Shown here piece after piece: positions 1-6,918 of a stretch of 64,000 nucleotides of DNA. Origin of the DNA: Paraburkholderia ginsengiterrae (GTDB lineage Bacteria > Pseudomonadota > Gammaproteobacteria > Burkholderiales > Burkholderiaceae); assembly GCF_001645125.1 (NCBI RefSeq), contig NZ_LXKA01000110.1, positions 124,001-188,000 of the forward strand, given 5' to 3'. Each line of letters begins with the position of its first letter. The first letter of the stretch is position 1. Under the pieces are notes generated by a model. That model saw only the letters and a list, made by a program, of their open reading frames with translations. It made no database searches and was not told where the DNA came from. The position numbers were made by a program, and so were the translations under genes.

Positions 1-1
1 A

Positions 2-166
2 GCGATCGACGCCGAACTGTTCCAGAAGATCGTGTCCGGCGCGGCCGCCGACGCGCGCGTCGATGCCCGGATTCTCAAGCGCCTCGGTGCGGGGGTGGAT
101 CATCCGATGCTCACCGCGTTCCCTGAAGGCGAATACCTGAAAGGCCTGCTGTTGCAAATCGCCTGA
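2..166 (+). CDS. C-terminal fragment of an unidentified protein
   Basis: An open frame enters from the left edge and stops at TGA 164-166. The visible 54 residues contain no motif I recognise; the last part reads AFPEGEYLKGLLLQIA. The strand matches the GTPase gene that starts 190 bp downstream. From memory, a DUF2863-family gene often sits near this GTPase in Burkholderia, but the fragment is too short to confirm that. Codon use is typical of the window, so I take it as the real end of a truncated gene. Confidence 0.6.
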   Translation, partial: AIDAELFQKIVSGAAADARVDARILKRLGAGVDHPMLTAFPEGEYLKGLLLQIA

Positions 167-251
167 GCGCCCATAGCTTGGAGAGTATTTCCTGCACAGC
201 CGGCCGGGACGAAAAGGGGCTCGATCCCCGACCGTCAGCGCCGGCTCGACA

Positions 252-273
252 GTTATGTTTCAATAACCGGTTA
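252..273. promoter_or_regulatory. Overlapping dyads upstream of the COG0523 GTPase gene
   Basis: GTTAT (252-256) and ATAAC (263-267) form a perfect inverted repeat with a 6-base gap. It overlaps the palindrome TAACCGGTTA (264-273). The pair lies about 85 bases before the GTPase start. The half-sites resemble the core of proteobacterial Zur boxes, but the spacing differs from the usual 3 bases. Operator function is speculation. Confidence 0.25.
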
Positions 274-356
274 GACAGCGCTGCGCGCCCTGAGGCTGCC
301 GCGCCCGGCTAAAAGCTTCGATTACGCACCGTTTCACGCACATACAGGCGACCAAC

Positions 357-1451
357 ATGATCCCAGTCACCATCCTGACCGGCTTTCTCGGCAGCGGTAA
401 AACCACTCTGCTCAAGCGCATCCTGAATGAAAAGCACGGCATGAAGATCGCCGTGATCGAGAACGAGTTCGGCGAAGAGAACATCGACAACGAAATCCTC
501 GTGCAGGATACCGGCGAGCAGATCATCCAGATGAGCAACGGCTGCATCTGCTGCACGATCCGGGGCGACCTGTCGCGCGTGCTGGGCGATCTGGCGGCGC
601 AAAAACAGGAAGGCAAGCTCGATTTCGACCGCGTCGTGATCGAAACGACCGGCCTCGCCAACCCGGGTCCGGTCGCGCAGACGTTCTTCATGGACGACCA
701 GATCGCGGGCGAATTCCTGCTGGACGCGATCATCACGCTGGTCGATGCGAAGCACGCGAATCACCAGCTCGACGAGCACGAAGTGGTGCAGCGCCAGGTC
801 GGTTTCGCCGACCGCCTGTTTATCACCAAATCCGATCTGGTCGACGAAAAGCACGTGGCCGATCTGCGCCACCGCCTGCTGCACATGAACCCGCGGGCGG
901 CGATCAAGCAGGTGAACTTCGGCGAAGCGGACATCAAGGAAATCTTCGACCTGCGCGGCTTCAACCTGAATTCGAAGCTCGAGATCGATCCAGACTTTCT
1001 CGTCGAGGACGAACACGCGCACAGCCACGCTCACGCGCATGACGAGCACGGCCACACGCACGACGATCACGCGAACTGCGATCACGATCACGATCACGGC
1101 CAGTGCGATCACGAAGGCCACGATCACGCGCATCACCATCACGCGCACCACGACGACAAGATCAAGTCGTTCGTCTACCGCAACGACCGTCCGTTCGATC
1201 CGAACAAGCTCGAGGATTTCCTCGGCGGCATTCTGCAGATTTACGGCGAGCGCCTGCTGCGCTACAAGGGCGTGCTGTACATGAAGGGTGTCGACCGCAA
1301 AGTCGTGTTCCAGGGCGTGCATCAGATGATGGGCAGCGATCTCGCCGCCAAATGGCAGCCGATCGAGAAAAAGACCAACAAGATGGTGTTCATCGGCATT
1401 GAACTGCCGCAGGACCTGATCACCGACGGTCTCGACGCCTGCCTCGTTTAA
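357..1451 (+). CDS. COG0523-family GTP-binding metallochaperone (CobW/ZigA-like), histidine-rich
   Basis: A 364-residue G3E-family GTPase, probably a cytoplasmic metal-insertion chaperone. It shows Walker A GFLGSGKT (residues 9-16), the family metal-binding CxCC motif (C63, C65, C66), the base-recognition motif TKSD (157-160) and a CobW C-terminal domain after residue 270. Residues 220-265 form a linker with 21 histidines plus C241 and C250, a likely zinc or nickel reservoir. COG0523 proteins serve cobalamin, nitrile hydratase or zinc homeostasis. No cobalamin or nitrile hydratase genes are nearby, while a zinc-finger-less dksA follows, which favours a zinc role. The metal is not provable from sequence. 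Confidence 0.93.
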   Translation: MIPVTILTGFLGSGKTTLLKRILNEKHGMKIAVIENEFGEENIDNEILVQDTGEQIIQMSNGCICCTIRGDLSRVLGDLAAQKQEGKLDFDRVVIETTGLANPGPVAQTFFMDDQIAGEFLLDAIITLVDAKHANHQLDEHEVVQRQVGFADRLFITKSDLVDEKHVADLRHRLLHMNPRAAIKQVNFGEADIKEIFDLRGFNLNSKLEIDPDFLVEDEHAHSHAHAHDEHGHTHDDHANCDHDHDHGQCDHEGHDHAHHHHAHHDDKIKSFVYRNDRPFDPNKLEDFLGGILQIYGERLLRYKGVLYMKGVDRKVVFQGVHQMMGSDLAAKWQPIEKKTNKMVFIGIELPQDLITDGLDACLV

Positions 1452-1778
1452 GTGCGTCCCCCGGCATGAGCCGGGTTGCGCCGCGGAATGCGCCGGATAC
1501 GCCGGAGTGCGCCGGACCAGGGATGGTTTGGCATTCCGCGGCCGGCCGCGCGGCACGCGCCGTGCTACTGCTCTAGAAATACACGCGTCACAAGAGGCTT
1601 GCCGGCACCATTTGTCTGCGGAATGCACGCCGAAGCGGCCGAAAGCAGACTGAAAAGCTGCGCACATGAAAAGCGCGTGAAAACCCTGTTGCGTTAATGC
1701 GTGCACGACCATCGCTTTTTGATCGTGCGCGCGTTATATTTTCGGGATAACAGTGCTCCGTCAGGGGATTTTCACCAG

Positions 1779-1809
1779 TTGCGGTACACGATTGCGATTC
1801 AGTTACAAT
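1779..1809 (+). promoter_or_regulatory. Possible sigma-70 promoter for dksA
   Basis: TTGCGG (1779-1784) and TACAAT (1804-1809) are separated by 19 bp. The -10 element is good; the -35 is moderate and the spacer is long. It would start transcription about 335 nt before the dksA ATG. Confidence 0.35.
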
Positions 1810-1909
1810 ACGTGCCCACTGGAGAATGACAACGAATTGCCCGGTCAGCGCGTATCCGCTCCGGGCCTGAAACGGCGCCGGAAAATCTTGTCCGGAGACA
1901 CGCCGAGAA

Positions 1910-1947
1910 TGCCGGCCGGCACGGCCTGACAAGGCGTGCCGTCGGCA
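1910..1947 (+). other. Strong stem-loop in the dksA upstream region
   Basis: CGGCAC (1917-1922) and GCCT (1924-1927) pair with AGGC (1932-1935) and GTGCCG (1936-1941) around a GACA tetraloop, with one bulged G at 1923. TGCCG (1910-1914) and CGGCA (1943-1947) extend the stem. No T run follows, so it is a leader structure rather than a terminator. Confidence 0.5.
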
Positions 1948-2150
1948 AGCAATACCTCAGGAGCATTTGAGAATCGGTTTCCAGAGGAGTTCGGCCCCGC
2001 ATTGGCGTTGCGACGCCCGGCGCTTCGGCGTCGCGACAGTCCACCGCTCGTGCCTGCCTTGCGCTCAGTGTCTTTGAGCCGCCTTTGCGGGCAATACGAA
2101 AGTGCGGGCCCCATGTAAGAGTTTTGCCTCACATTGAAGAAGTAAGCCAG

Positions 2151-2570
2151 ATGACGACGAAACGACTCTTGACCGAAGCCGAAATCCTGAAGATGAGCGA
2201 CAAGGATTACATGAATGAGGATCAGCTCGCTTTCTTCAAGAACAAGCTCGAACAGCTGCAGGCGGAAATTCTCCGCAATGCCGGCCAGACGACCGAGAAT
2301 CTGCGCGAAACGGTGATCGTGCCGGATCCGGCCGACCGCGCAACGATCGAGGAAGAGCATGCGCTCGAACTGCGCACGCGCGACCGCGAGCGCAAGCTGC
2401 TGAAGAAGGTTCAGCAGTCGCTCGCTCGGATCGATTCCGGCGAGTACGGCTGGTGCGAAGAAACCGGCGAGCCGATCGGCATTCCGCGTATGCTCGCGCG
2501 GCCCACGGCCACCCTGTCGCTCGAAGCGCAGGAACGCCGCGAACTGCGCCAGAAGCTGTTCGGCGACTGA
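2151..2570 (+). CDS. dksA: RNA polymerase-binding transcription factor DksA, single-cysteine type
   Basis: A 139-residue DksA, the RNA polymerase secondary-channel factor that acts with ppGpp on rRNA and amino-acid promoters. The coiled coil spans about residues 33-98 and carries the tip motif DPADRA (59-64), equivalent to the DxxDxA of E. coli DksA. In the C-terminal globule the four zinc-ligand positions read C102, T105, S123 and A126, with the family spacing (x2, x17, x2) intact. Only one cysteine remains, so zinc binding of the classical kind is not expected. This resembles the zinc-independent DksA2 class. ATG 2151 is chosen because the family N-terminus begins there. The upstream neighbour is a COG0523 GTPase. 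Confidence 0.96.
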   Translation: MTTKRLLTEAEILKMSDKDYMNEDQLAFFKNKLEQLQAEILRNAGQTTENLRETVIVPDPADRATIEEEHALELRTRDRERKLLKKVQQSLARIDSGEYGWCEETGEPIGIPRMLARPTATLSLEAQERRELRQKLFGD

Positions 2571-2621
2571 ACGCTTGCGGCGCGGCTTCGGCTCCGCGCC
2601 CTGAAACGCTGCTTCGTCGAG

Positions 2622-2650
2622 AGGCGCACGGTGATCCGTGCGCCTTTTTT
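2622..2650 (+). terminator. Rho-independent terminator of dksA
   Basis: A 10-bp stem, AGGCGCACGG (2622-2631) with CCGTGCGCCT (2636-2645), closes a TGAT loop and runs into a T tract ending at 2650. Confidence 0.9.
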
Positions 2651-2753
2651 CTTGCGTGGCGCCTTTAGGCGCGCTGCGATGGCCATGCCCGCCGCCATTC
2701 CGCGCGCCCTCCTCATCCCAAATGCGCGTTTTTTGTCTTATGCCATTTGCCGG

Positions 2754-2781
2754 CTCTTGATATGACCGCGCACGCCCTAAA
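2754..2781 (+). promoter_or_regulatory. Sigma-32-like (and sigma-70-compatible) promoter of hslVU
   Basis: CTTGAT (2754-2759), a 13-base spacer, then CCCTAAAA (2773-2780) resembles the sigma-32 pattern CTTGAA-N13-CCCCAT. The same stretch also reads TTGATA-15-TAAAAT for sigma-70. hslVU is a classical heat-shock operon, which supports the assignment. The distance to the hslV ATG is about 135 nt. Confidence 0.5.
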
Positions 2782-2914
2782 ATAAACCCGACATGCGTTG
2801 CACGTGCGCGCGCCGCCTGTGTCGGCTTCAGCGTCGCGCGCCGTCCGCGTTCAGGATTCATGCGGTGGTGCATTGCATTGCCGCGGCCTACCCGTTTTGC
2901 AAAGAGGAACGCAT

Positions 2915-3451
2915 ATGGAGCAATTTCACGGCACGACGATCGTCTCCGTGCGCCGCGGCGACAAGGTCGCGCTCGGCGGCGATGGCCAGGTGACGCTGGG
3001 CAACATCGTCATGAAGGGCGGTGCGAAGAAGGTTCGGCGCATCTATAACGGCAAGGTGCTGGTCGGCTTCGCCGGCGGCACGGCCGACGCCTTCTCGCTG
3101 CTCGACCGCTTTGAAGCGAAGCTGGAAAAACATCAGGGCAACCTCACGCGCGCCGCCGTCGAACTCGCGAAAGACTGGCGCACCGACCGCATGCTGCGCC
3201 GTCTCGAAGCCATGCTGATCACCGCGGACGCCACCACCACGCTCGTCATCACCGGCAACGGCGACGTGCTCGACCCGGAAGGCGGCATCTGTGCCATCGG
3301 TTCGGGCGGCGCCTACGCGCAAGCCGCAGCGAAAGCGCTGGCCGACAACACGGACCTGTCGCCGCGCGAAATCGTGGAGAAGTCGCTCGAAATTGCCGGC
3401 GACATGTGCATCTACACGAACCACAACCGCGTGATCGAGACGATCGAGTAA
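2915..3451 (+). CDS. hslV: ATP-dependent protease peptidase subunit HslV
   Basis: A 178-residue threonine peptidase that forms the dodecameric proteolytic core of HslUV (ClpQY) and degrades misfolded or regulatory proteins in the cytoplasm. The sequence [15 protein letters not shown] places the catalytic N-terminal threonine at residue 7 after removal of a short propeptide. The [10 protein letters not shown] and [10 protein letters not shown] blocks are family hallmarks. ATG 2915 is preceded by the purine-rich AAAGAGGA at a good distance; the longer frame upstream is not conserved-looking. hslU follows after 9 bases, so the two are one operon. Confidence 0.97.
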   Translation: MEQFHGTTIVSVRRGDKVALGGDGQVTLGNIVMKGGAKKVRRIYNGKVLVGFAGGTADAFSLLDRFEAKLEKHQGNLTRAAVELAKDWRTDRMLRRLEAMLITADATTTLVITGNGDVLDPEGGICAIGSGGAYAQAAAKALADNTDLSPREIVEKSLEIAGDMCIYTNHNRVIETIE

Positions 3452-3460
3452 GGACCCACG

Positions 3461-4807
3461 ATGAGCACCATGACCCCAGCCGAGATCGTCTCGGAACTCG
3501 ACAAACACATCATCGGCCAAGGCCGCGCGAAAAAAGCGGTGGCTGTGGCGCTACGCAATCGCTGGCGCCGTCAGCAGGTCGACGAGCCGCTGCGCCAGGA
3601 AATCACGCCGAAAAACATTCTGATGATTGGACCGACCGGCGTCGGCAAGACCGAAATCGCACGGCGCCTCGCGAAGCTGGCCGACGCGCCGTTCATCAAG
3701 ATCGAGGCCACCAAGTTCACCGAAGTCGGCTACGTGGGCCGCGACGTCGACAGCATCGTGCGTGACCTGATGGAAATCTCGGTCAAGCAGACACGCGAAA
3801 CGGAAATGCGCAAGGTGCGAACCAAGGCTGAAGATCAGGCTGAAGACCGCATCCTCGACATTCTGCTGCCGAGCGCACGCCCAGTCGGCTTCGGCGCGAG
3901 TTCGAGCGCCACGGATACCGCGGATGAAGGCAGCACCACCCGCCAGACGTTCCGCAAGCGCCTGCGCGAAGGCCTGCTCGACGACAAGGAGATCGAGCTC
4001 GACGTCGAACAGCCGCAAGTCGGCATGGACATCATGGGGCCGCCGGGCATGGAGGACATGACCGAGCAGATCCGCTCCATGTTCGCGAATATCGGCGGCG
4101 GCAAGAAAACGCGCCGCAAAATGAAGGTGAAAGAAGCGCTCAAGGTCCTGACCGACGAAGAAGCCGGCAAGATGTTGAACGACGAAGAGGTGAAAGCCAA
4201 GGCGGTACAGAACGTCGAGCAGAACGGCATCGTGTTCCTCGACGAGATCGACAAGATCGCCTCGCGCGCCGAAGCCGGCGGCGGCGAAGTGTCTCGTCAG
4301 GGTGTGCAGCGCGATCTGTTGCCACTAGTGGAAGGCACCACGATCAACACCAAGTACGGCATGGTGAAGACCGATCACATTCTGTTCATTGCGAGCGGCG
4401 CGTTCCATCTGGCCAAGCCGAGCGATCTGATTCCGGAATTGCAGGGCCGTTTCCCGATTCGCGTCGAACTGGATTCGCTGTCGGTCAACGACTTCGAATC
4501 GATTCTGGTGTCCACGGACGCAAGCCTCGTCAAGCAATATCAGGCGCTGCTCGCCACTGAAGACGTGCACCTCGAATTTGCCGACGACGGCATTCGCCGT
4601 CTGGCCGAGATCGCGTACGCCGTGAACGAGAAGACCGAGAATATCGGCGCTCGCCGTCTGTACACGGTGATCGAAAAACTGCTCGAGGAAGTCTCGTTCG
4701 CGGCCGGCAATCACTCCGGCAGAACGGTGCAGATCGACGCGGCGTATGTCGATCGCGCGCTGAACGAAGTGGCGGAAGACGAAGATCTGTCGCGTTACGT
4801 TCTGTGA
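3461..4807 (+). CDS. hslU: ATP-dependent protease ATPase subunit HslU
   Basis: A 448-residue AAA+ unfoldase, the hexameric partner of HslV. It recognises and unfolds substrates and passes them to the HslV chamber. Visible features are the N-terminal block [20 protein letters not shown], Walker A GPTGVGKT (57-64), the GYVGRD pore motif, an intermediate I-domain (about 110-245), Walker [10 protein letters not shown] near residue 255 and the C-terminal ending DLSRYVL that docks into HslV. It starts 9 bases after hslV with AAGGA upstream, and a strong terminator follows. Confidence 0.98.
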   Translation: MSTMTPAEIVSELDKHIIGQGRAKKAVAVALRNRWRRQQVDEPLRQEITPKNILMIGPTGVGKTEIARRLAKLADAPFIKIEATKFTEVGYVGRDVDSIVRDLMEISVKQTRETEMRKVRTKAEDQAEDRILDILLPSARPVGFGASSSATDTADEGSTTRQTFRKRLREGLLDDKEIELDVEQPQVGMDIMGPPGMEDMTEQIRSMFANIGGGKKTRRKMKVKEALKVLTDEEAGKMLNDEEVKAKAVQNVEQNGIVFLDEIDKIASRAEAGGGEVSRQGVQRDLLPLVEGTTINTKYGMVKTDHILFIASGAFHLAKPSDLIPELQGRFPIRVELDSLSVNDFESILVSTDASLVKQYQALLATEDVHLEFADDGIRRLAEIAYAVNEKTENIGARRLYTVIEKLLEEVSFAAGNHSGRTVQIDAAYVDRALNEVAEDEDLSRYVL

Positions 4808-4869
4808 AAACGATGCTGACAGCGCCTTAAACTGCGTTCATTGTTTGAGGTAGATCAGCTGCGAGAAAA

Positions 4870-4903
4870 AAAACGGGCTGCCTTTGATCAGGCAGCCCGT
4901 TTT
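4870..4903. terminator. Bidirectional terminator between hslU and the regA-like gene
   Basis: A 14-bp perfect stem, AAAACGGGCTGCCT (4870-4883) with AGGCAGCCCGTTTT (4890-4903), has a 6-base loop. A-rich and T-rich flanks let it serve hslU (+) and the regulator gene (-). Confidence 0.93.
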
Positions 4904-4939
4904 CATTTCGGTCCGGCGCGGGGCACCGGGACGCCGCGC

Positions 4940-5482
4940 TTACTGCTTGACCGGCCGCTTCGCCAGCTTGCGCTGCAGCGTTCGCCGATGCATGTTCAAC
5001 GCACGCGCCGTAGCGGAAATATTGCCGCCGTGCTCGGCCAGCACGCGTTGAATATGCTCCCACTCCAACCGCGCCACTGACAGCGGCGTGGGATGCTCGA
5101 TCGCCTCTTCAGCTTGCAGTGCGCTCGCCTCGCTTTGCAGCGCCGACAAAATCGTCTCGACATTGGCGGGCTTCGCCAGGTAATTGTCGGCGCCGTCTTT
5201 CACCGCCTGCACCGCGGTGGCAATGCTCGCATAGCCGGTCAGCACCAGCATGCGCGCGTCGGGCTGCAGATCGCGCAAGGGCGCGACAAGCGTCAGTCCG
5301 GAGTCGTTGCCAAGATGCAGATCCACGGTGATCTGGCTGAACTTCTGCTGGTTCGCCAGCTTGATCGCCTCGTCCGCGTTGTGGGCCTCGCTCACCGTGT
5401 AGCCGCGCCGGGTGAGGCCACGCGCGAGGATGCCGGAGAACACCTCGTCGTCGTCGATCACCAGAAAATTCATGTCGCTCAT
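4940..5482 (-). CDS. regA: RegA/PrrA/RoxR-type redox response regulator
   Basis: A 180-residue two-domain regulator. The receiver domain (about 4-120) carries the acidic pocket D10-D12, phospho-acceptor D54 and the conserved lysine in the block NYLAKPANVE. A short linker leads to a Fis-type helix-turn-helix (about 135-178) whose recognition part, ARALNMHRRTLQRKLAKR, is almost the invariant RegA/PrrA/ActR sequence. These proteins control respiration, carbon and nitrogen metabolism in response to redox state. The start overlaps the stop of the kinase gene by 4 bases (ATGA), so the pair is translationally coupled. The target genes cannot be read from this window. Confidence 0.92.
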   Translation of the reverse strand: MSDMNFLVIDDDEVFSGILARGLTRRGYTVSEAHNADEAIKLANQQKFSQITVDLHLGNDSGLTLVAPLRDLQPDARMLVLTGYASIATAVQAVKDGADNYLAKPANVETILSALQSEASALQAEEAIEHPTPLSVARLEWEHIQRVLAEHGGNISATARALNMHRRTLQRKLAKRPVKQ

Positions 5483-6789
5483 GCCTGTTTCTCCGTGTTG
5501 GATGGCGCGGCGCCTTGACGGCCCGCGCCAGAAAATTTTCGCCCGGCAAGCGGCAGCTTCAGAACCGCACGCGTGCCACGTGGCCGGGTCATGCTGACGT
5601 CAGCCAGATCAATCGATCCCTTCAGACGTGCCGCAGCAGAAAACGCCAGATAGAGTCCCACGCCGTGCCCCCCTTGCGTGCTCTCGACTGGCATCGTACC
5701 CAGCGAGCCACGCAACGCGGCCGGAATGCCCGGGCCCGCATCGCATACCTCGAACACGATCTGGTCGCCGCGCGCCGCGAGGGCGCAAGACAGCGTCACA
5801 TGATCGCGGCTCGCTCGCGCGGCGTTGTCGAGCAGAATCGTGAGAATCTGACTGACGGCCACCGTATCGTCAAGACTGACCTCCGCGGGTGGCACGCCGA
5901 TCCGCTCGAACTTCACATGCGGGTGCCGCAAGCGCCACTGCTCGCAGAACGACTCCAGCCACTCGCCGACCTGTTGCCGGTTGGTGCTCGTCGAGGCCCG
6001 GCTGCGTAGCCGGGCAAGCGCCGATGTGCACAACGTCATCTGCTGTTCGAGCAATTCCAGATCGGCGCTGTACGCCGCGAGCCCCTTGTCGGAGCGCGCG
6101 GCATCGCGCAATTCTTCGGACAGCATCGCAATTGTAGACAGCGGCGTGCCGATTTCGTGCGCGACGGTAGCAGCCTGAACGCCGAGCGCGACCGCTCGTT
6201 CGTCCTGAAGCAAGCGCTGCTGCGCGTCTCCGAGCGCTGCGTCACGTAGCCGCAGCGCGCGCGACATCCGCGCGACGAACCATGCAATGAGGCCGACGCT
6301 CACCATGAAGTTCACCCACATGCCCGCGCGGTAGTAGTCGAACAAGTTCGCGGGGTTGTCGAGATTCAGCGGCACGGAATCGAAACCGAGGACCGCGTAG
6401 CAGGCCACGGCGAACGCCGCGAGCCATGCCATCAGATGCCATGGCAACACCGCTGCGGCGATTGCCAGCGAAGGCAGGTAGAGCGACACGAATGGATTGG
6501 TGGTGCCGCCGGAGAGAAACAGCAGTGCCGACAGCGCGCCCAGGTCGACCCATATCTGCCCGAACAGCTCCATGTTGGACTCGGGCCGTTGCTGCGAAAC
6601 GCGCCACCACGTCAGCGCGTTGAAGATCACTTCGAGCGCGATCACGAGCAGCATGGCGGGCAACGGCAGATGTACGCCGATGAACACCTGTACTGACGCA
6701 ATCGTTATGAGCTGGCCGATTATCGCGAGACTGCGCAACCAGAACAGATGTTCGAGATTGACGCGGCCAGTGTTGGTTATACGATGCAT
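5479..6789 (-). CDS. regB: RegB/PrrB/RoxS-type redox sensor histidine kinase
   Basis: A 436-residue membrane kinase and the partner of the RegA-like regulator. About six hydrophobic segments cover residues 15-175. The heptapeptide GGTTNPF (94-100), the ubiquinone-sensing motif of RegB, lies between membrane segments. The phospho-accepting H211 is in the block VAHEIGTPLST, and C254 lies 43 residues later, close to the spacing of the redox-active cysteine of Rhodobacter RegB. The ATPase domain shows N, G1 (DAGPGIP) and G2 (GGHGVGLYLA) boxes. All features needed for redox sensing by quinone and cysteine appear present. The gene name follows the RegB family; RoxS or PrrB are equivalents. Confidence 0.92.
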   Translation of the reverse strand: MHRITNTGRVNLEHLFWLRSLAIIGQLITIASVQVFIGVHLPLPAMLLVIALEVIFNALTWWRVSQQRPESNMELFGQIWVDLGALSALLFLSGGTTNPFVSLYLPSLAIAAAVLPWHLMAWLAAFAVACYAVLGFDSVPLNLDNPANLFDYYRAGMWVNFMVSVGLIAWFVARMSRALRLRDAALGDAQQRLLQDERAVALGVQAATVAHEIGTPLSTIAMLSEELRDAARSDKGLAAYSADLELLEQQMTLCTSALARLRSRASTSTNRQQVGEWLESFCEQWRLRHPHVKFERIGVPPAEVSLDDTVAVSQILTILLDNAARASRDHVTLSCALAARGDQIVFEVCDAGPGIPAALRGSLGTMPVESTQGGHGVGLYLAFSAAARLKGSIDLADVSMTRPRGTRAVLKLPLAGRKFSGAGRQGAAPSNTEKQA

Positions 6790-6918
6790 GACTTTAGTTT
6801 GCCTGTTCGGACTCGTCTGAATTACCCCGAGGCCTTAGGCCGGTAACATGGGTTTTTTTGCGACAGCGCCGCACGGACCGTTCCCTGAGCATCGGTTCAT
6901 CGACGGCACAACCTATCC

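Larger units (their letters stand above)
1452..2150. other. 699-bp intergenic region holding a structured dksA leader
   Basis: No convincing gene is present. A small GC hairpin (CCCGGC/GCCGGG, 1460-1475) follows the GTPase stop and has little T tail. Three short CGCCGGA copies lie near 1490-1516. GCACGA/TCGTGC half-sites flank a T run near 1703-1728. A possible promoter is at 1779-1809. A strong stem-loop is at 1910-1947. If that promoter is used, dksA has a leader of more than 300 nt. Confidence 0.6.
2571..2914. other. 344-bp intergenic region between dksA and hslV
   Basis: It holds the dksA terminator (2622-2650) and a heat-shock-like promoter (2754-2781), followed by a leader of about 130 nt to hslV. 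I see no further gene. Confidence 0.7.

Noticed and set aside
170-356. A cobalamin riboswitch before the CobW-like gene
   Set aside because: I do not see the conserved B12-box, and the region is too short for the full fold.
309-1712. A 467-residue minus-strand frame opposite the GTPase gene
   Set aside because: Its valine-rich stretch is the reverse image of the histidine codons of the GTPase, which has clear motifs. No family match on the minus strand.
1476-2118. Short arginine-rich frames in the region before dksA
   Set aside because: They have no ribosome site or family resemblance; frames of this kind are expected by chance at this GC content.
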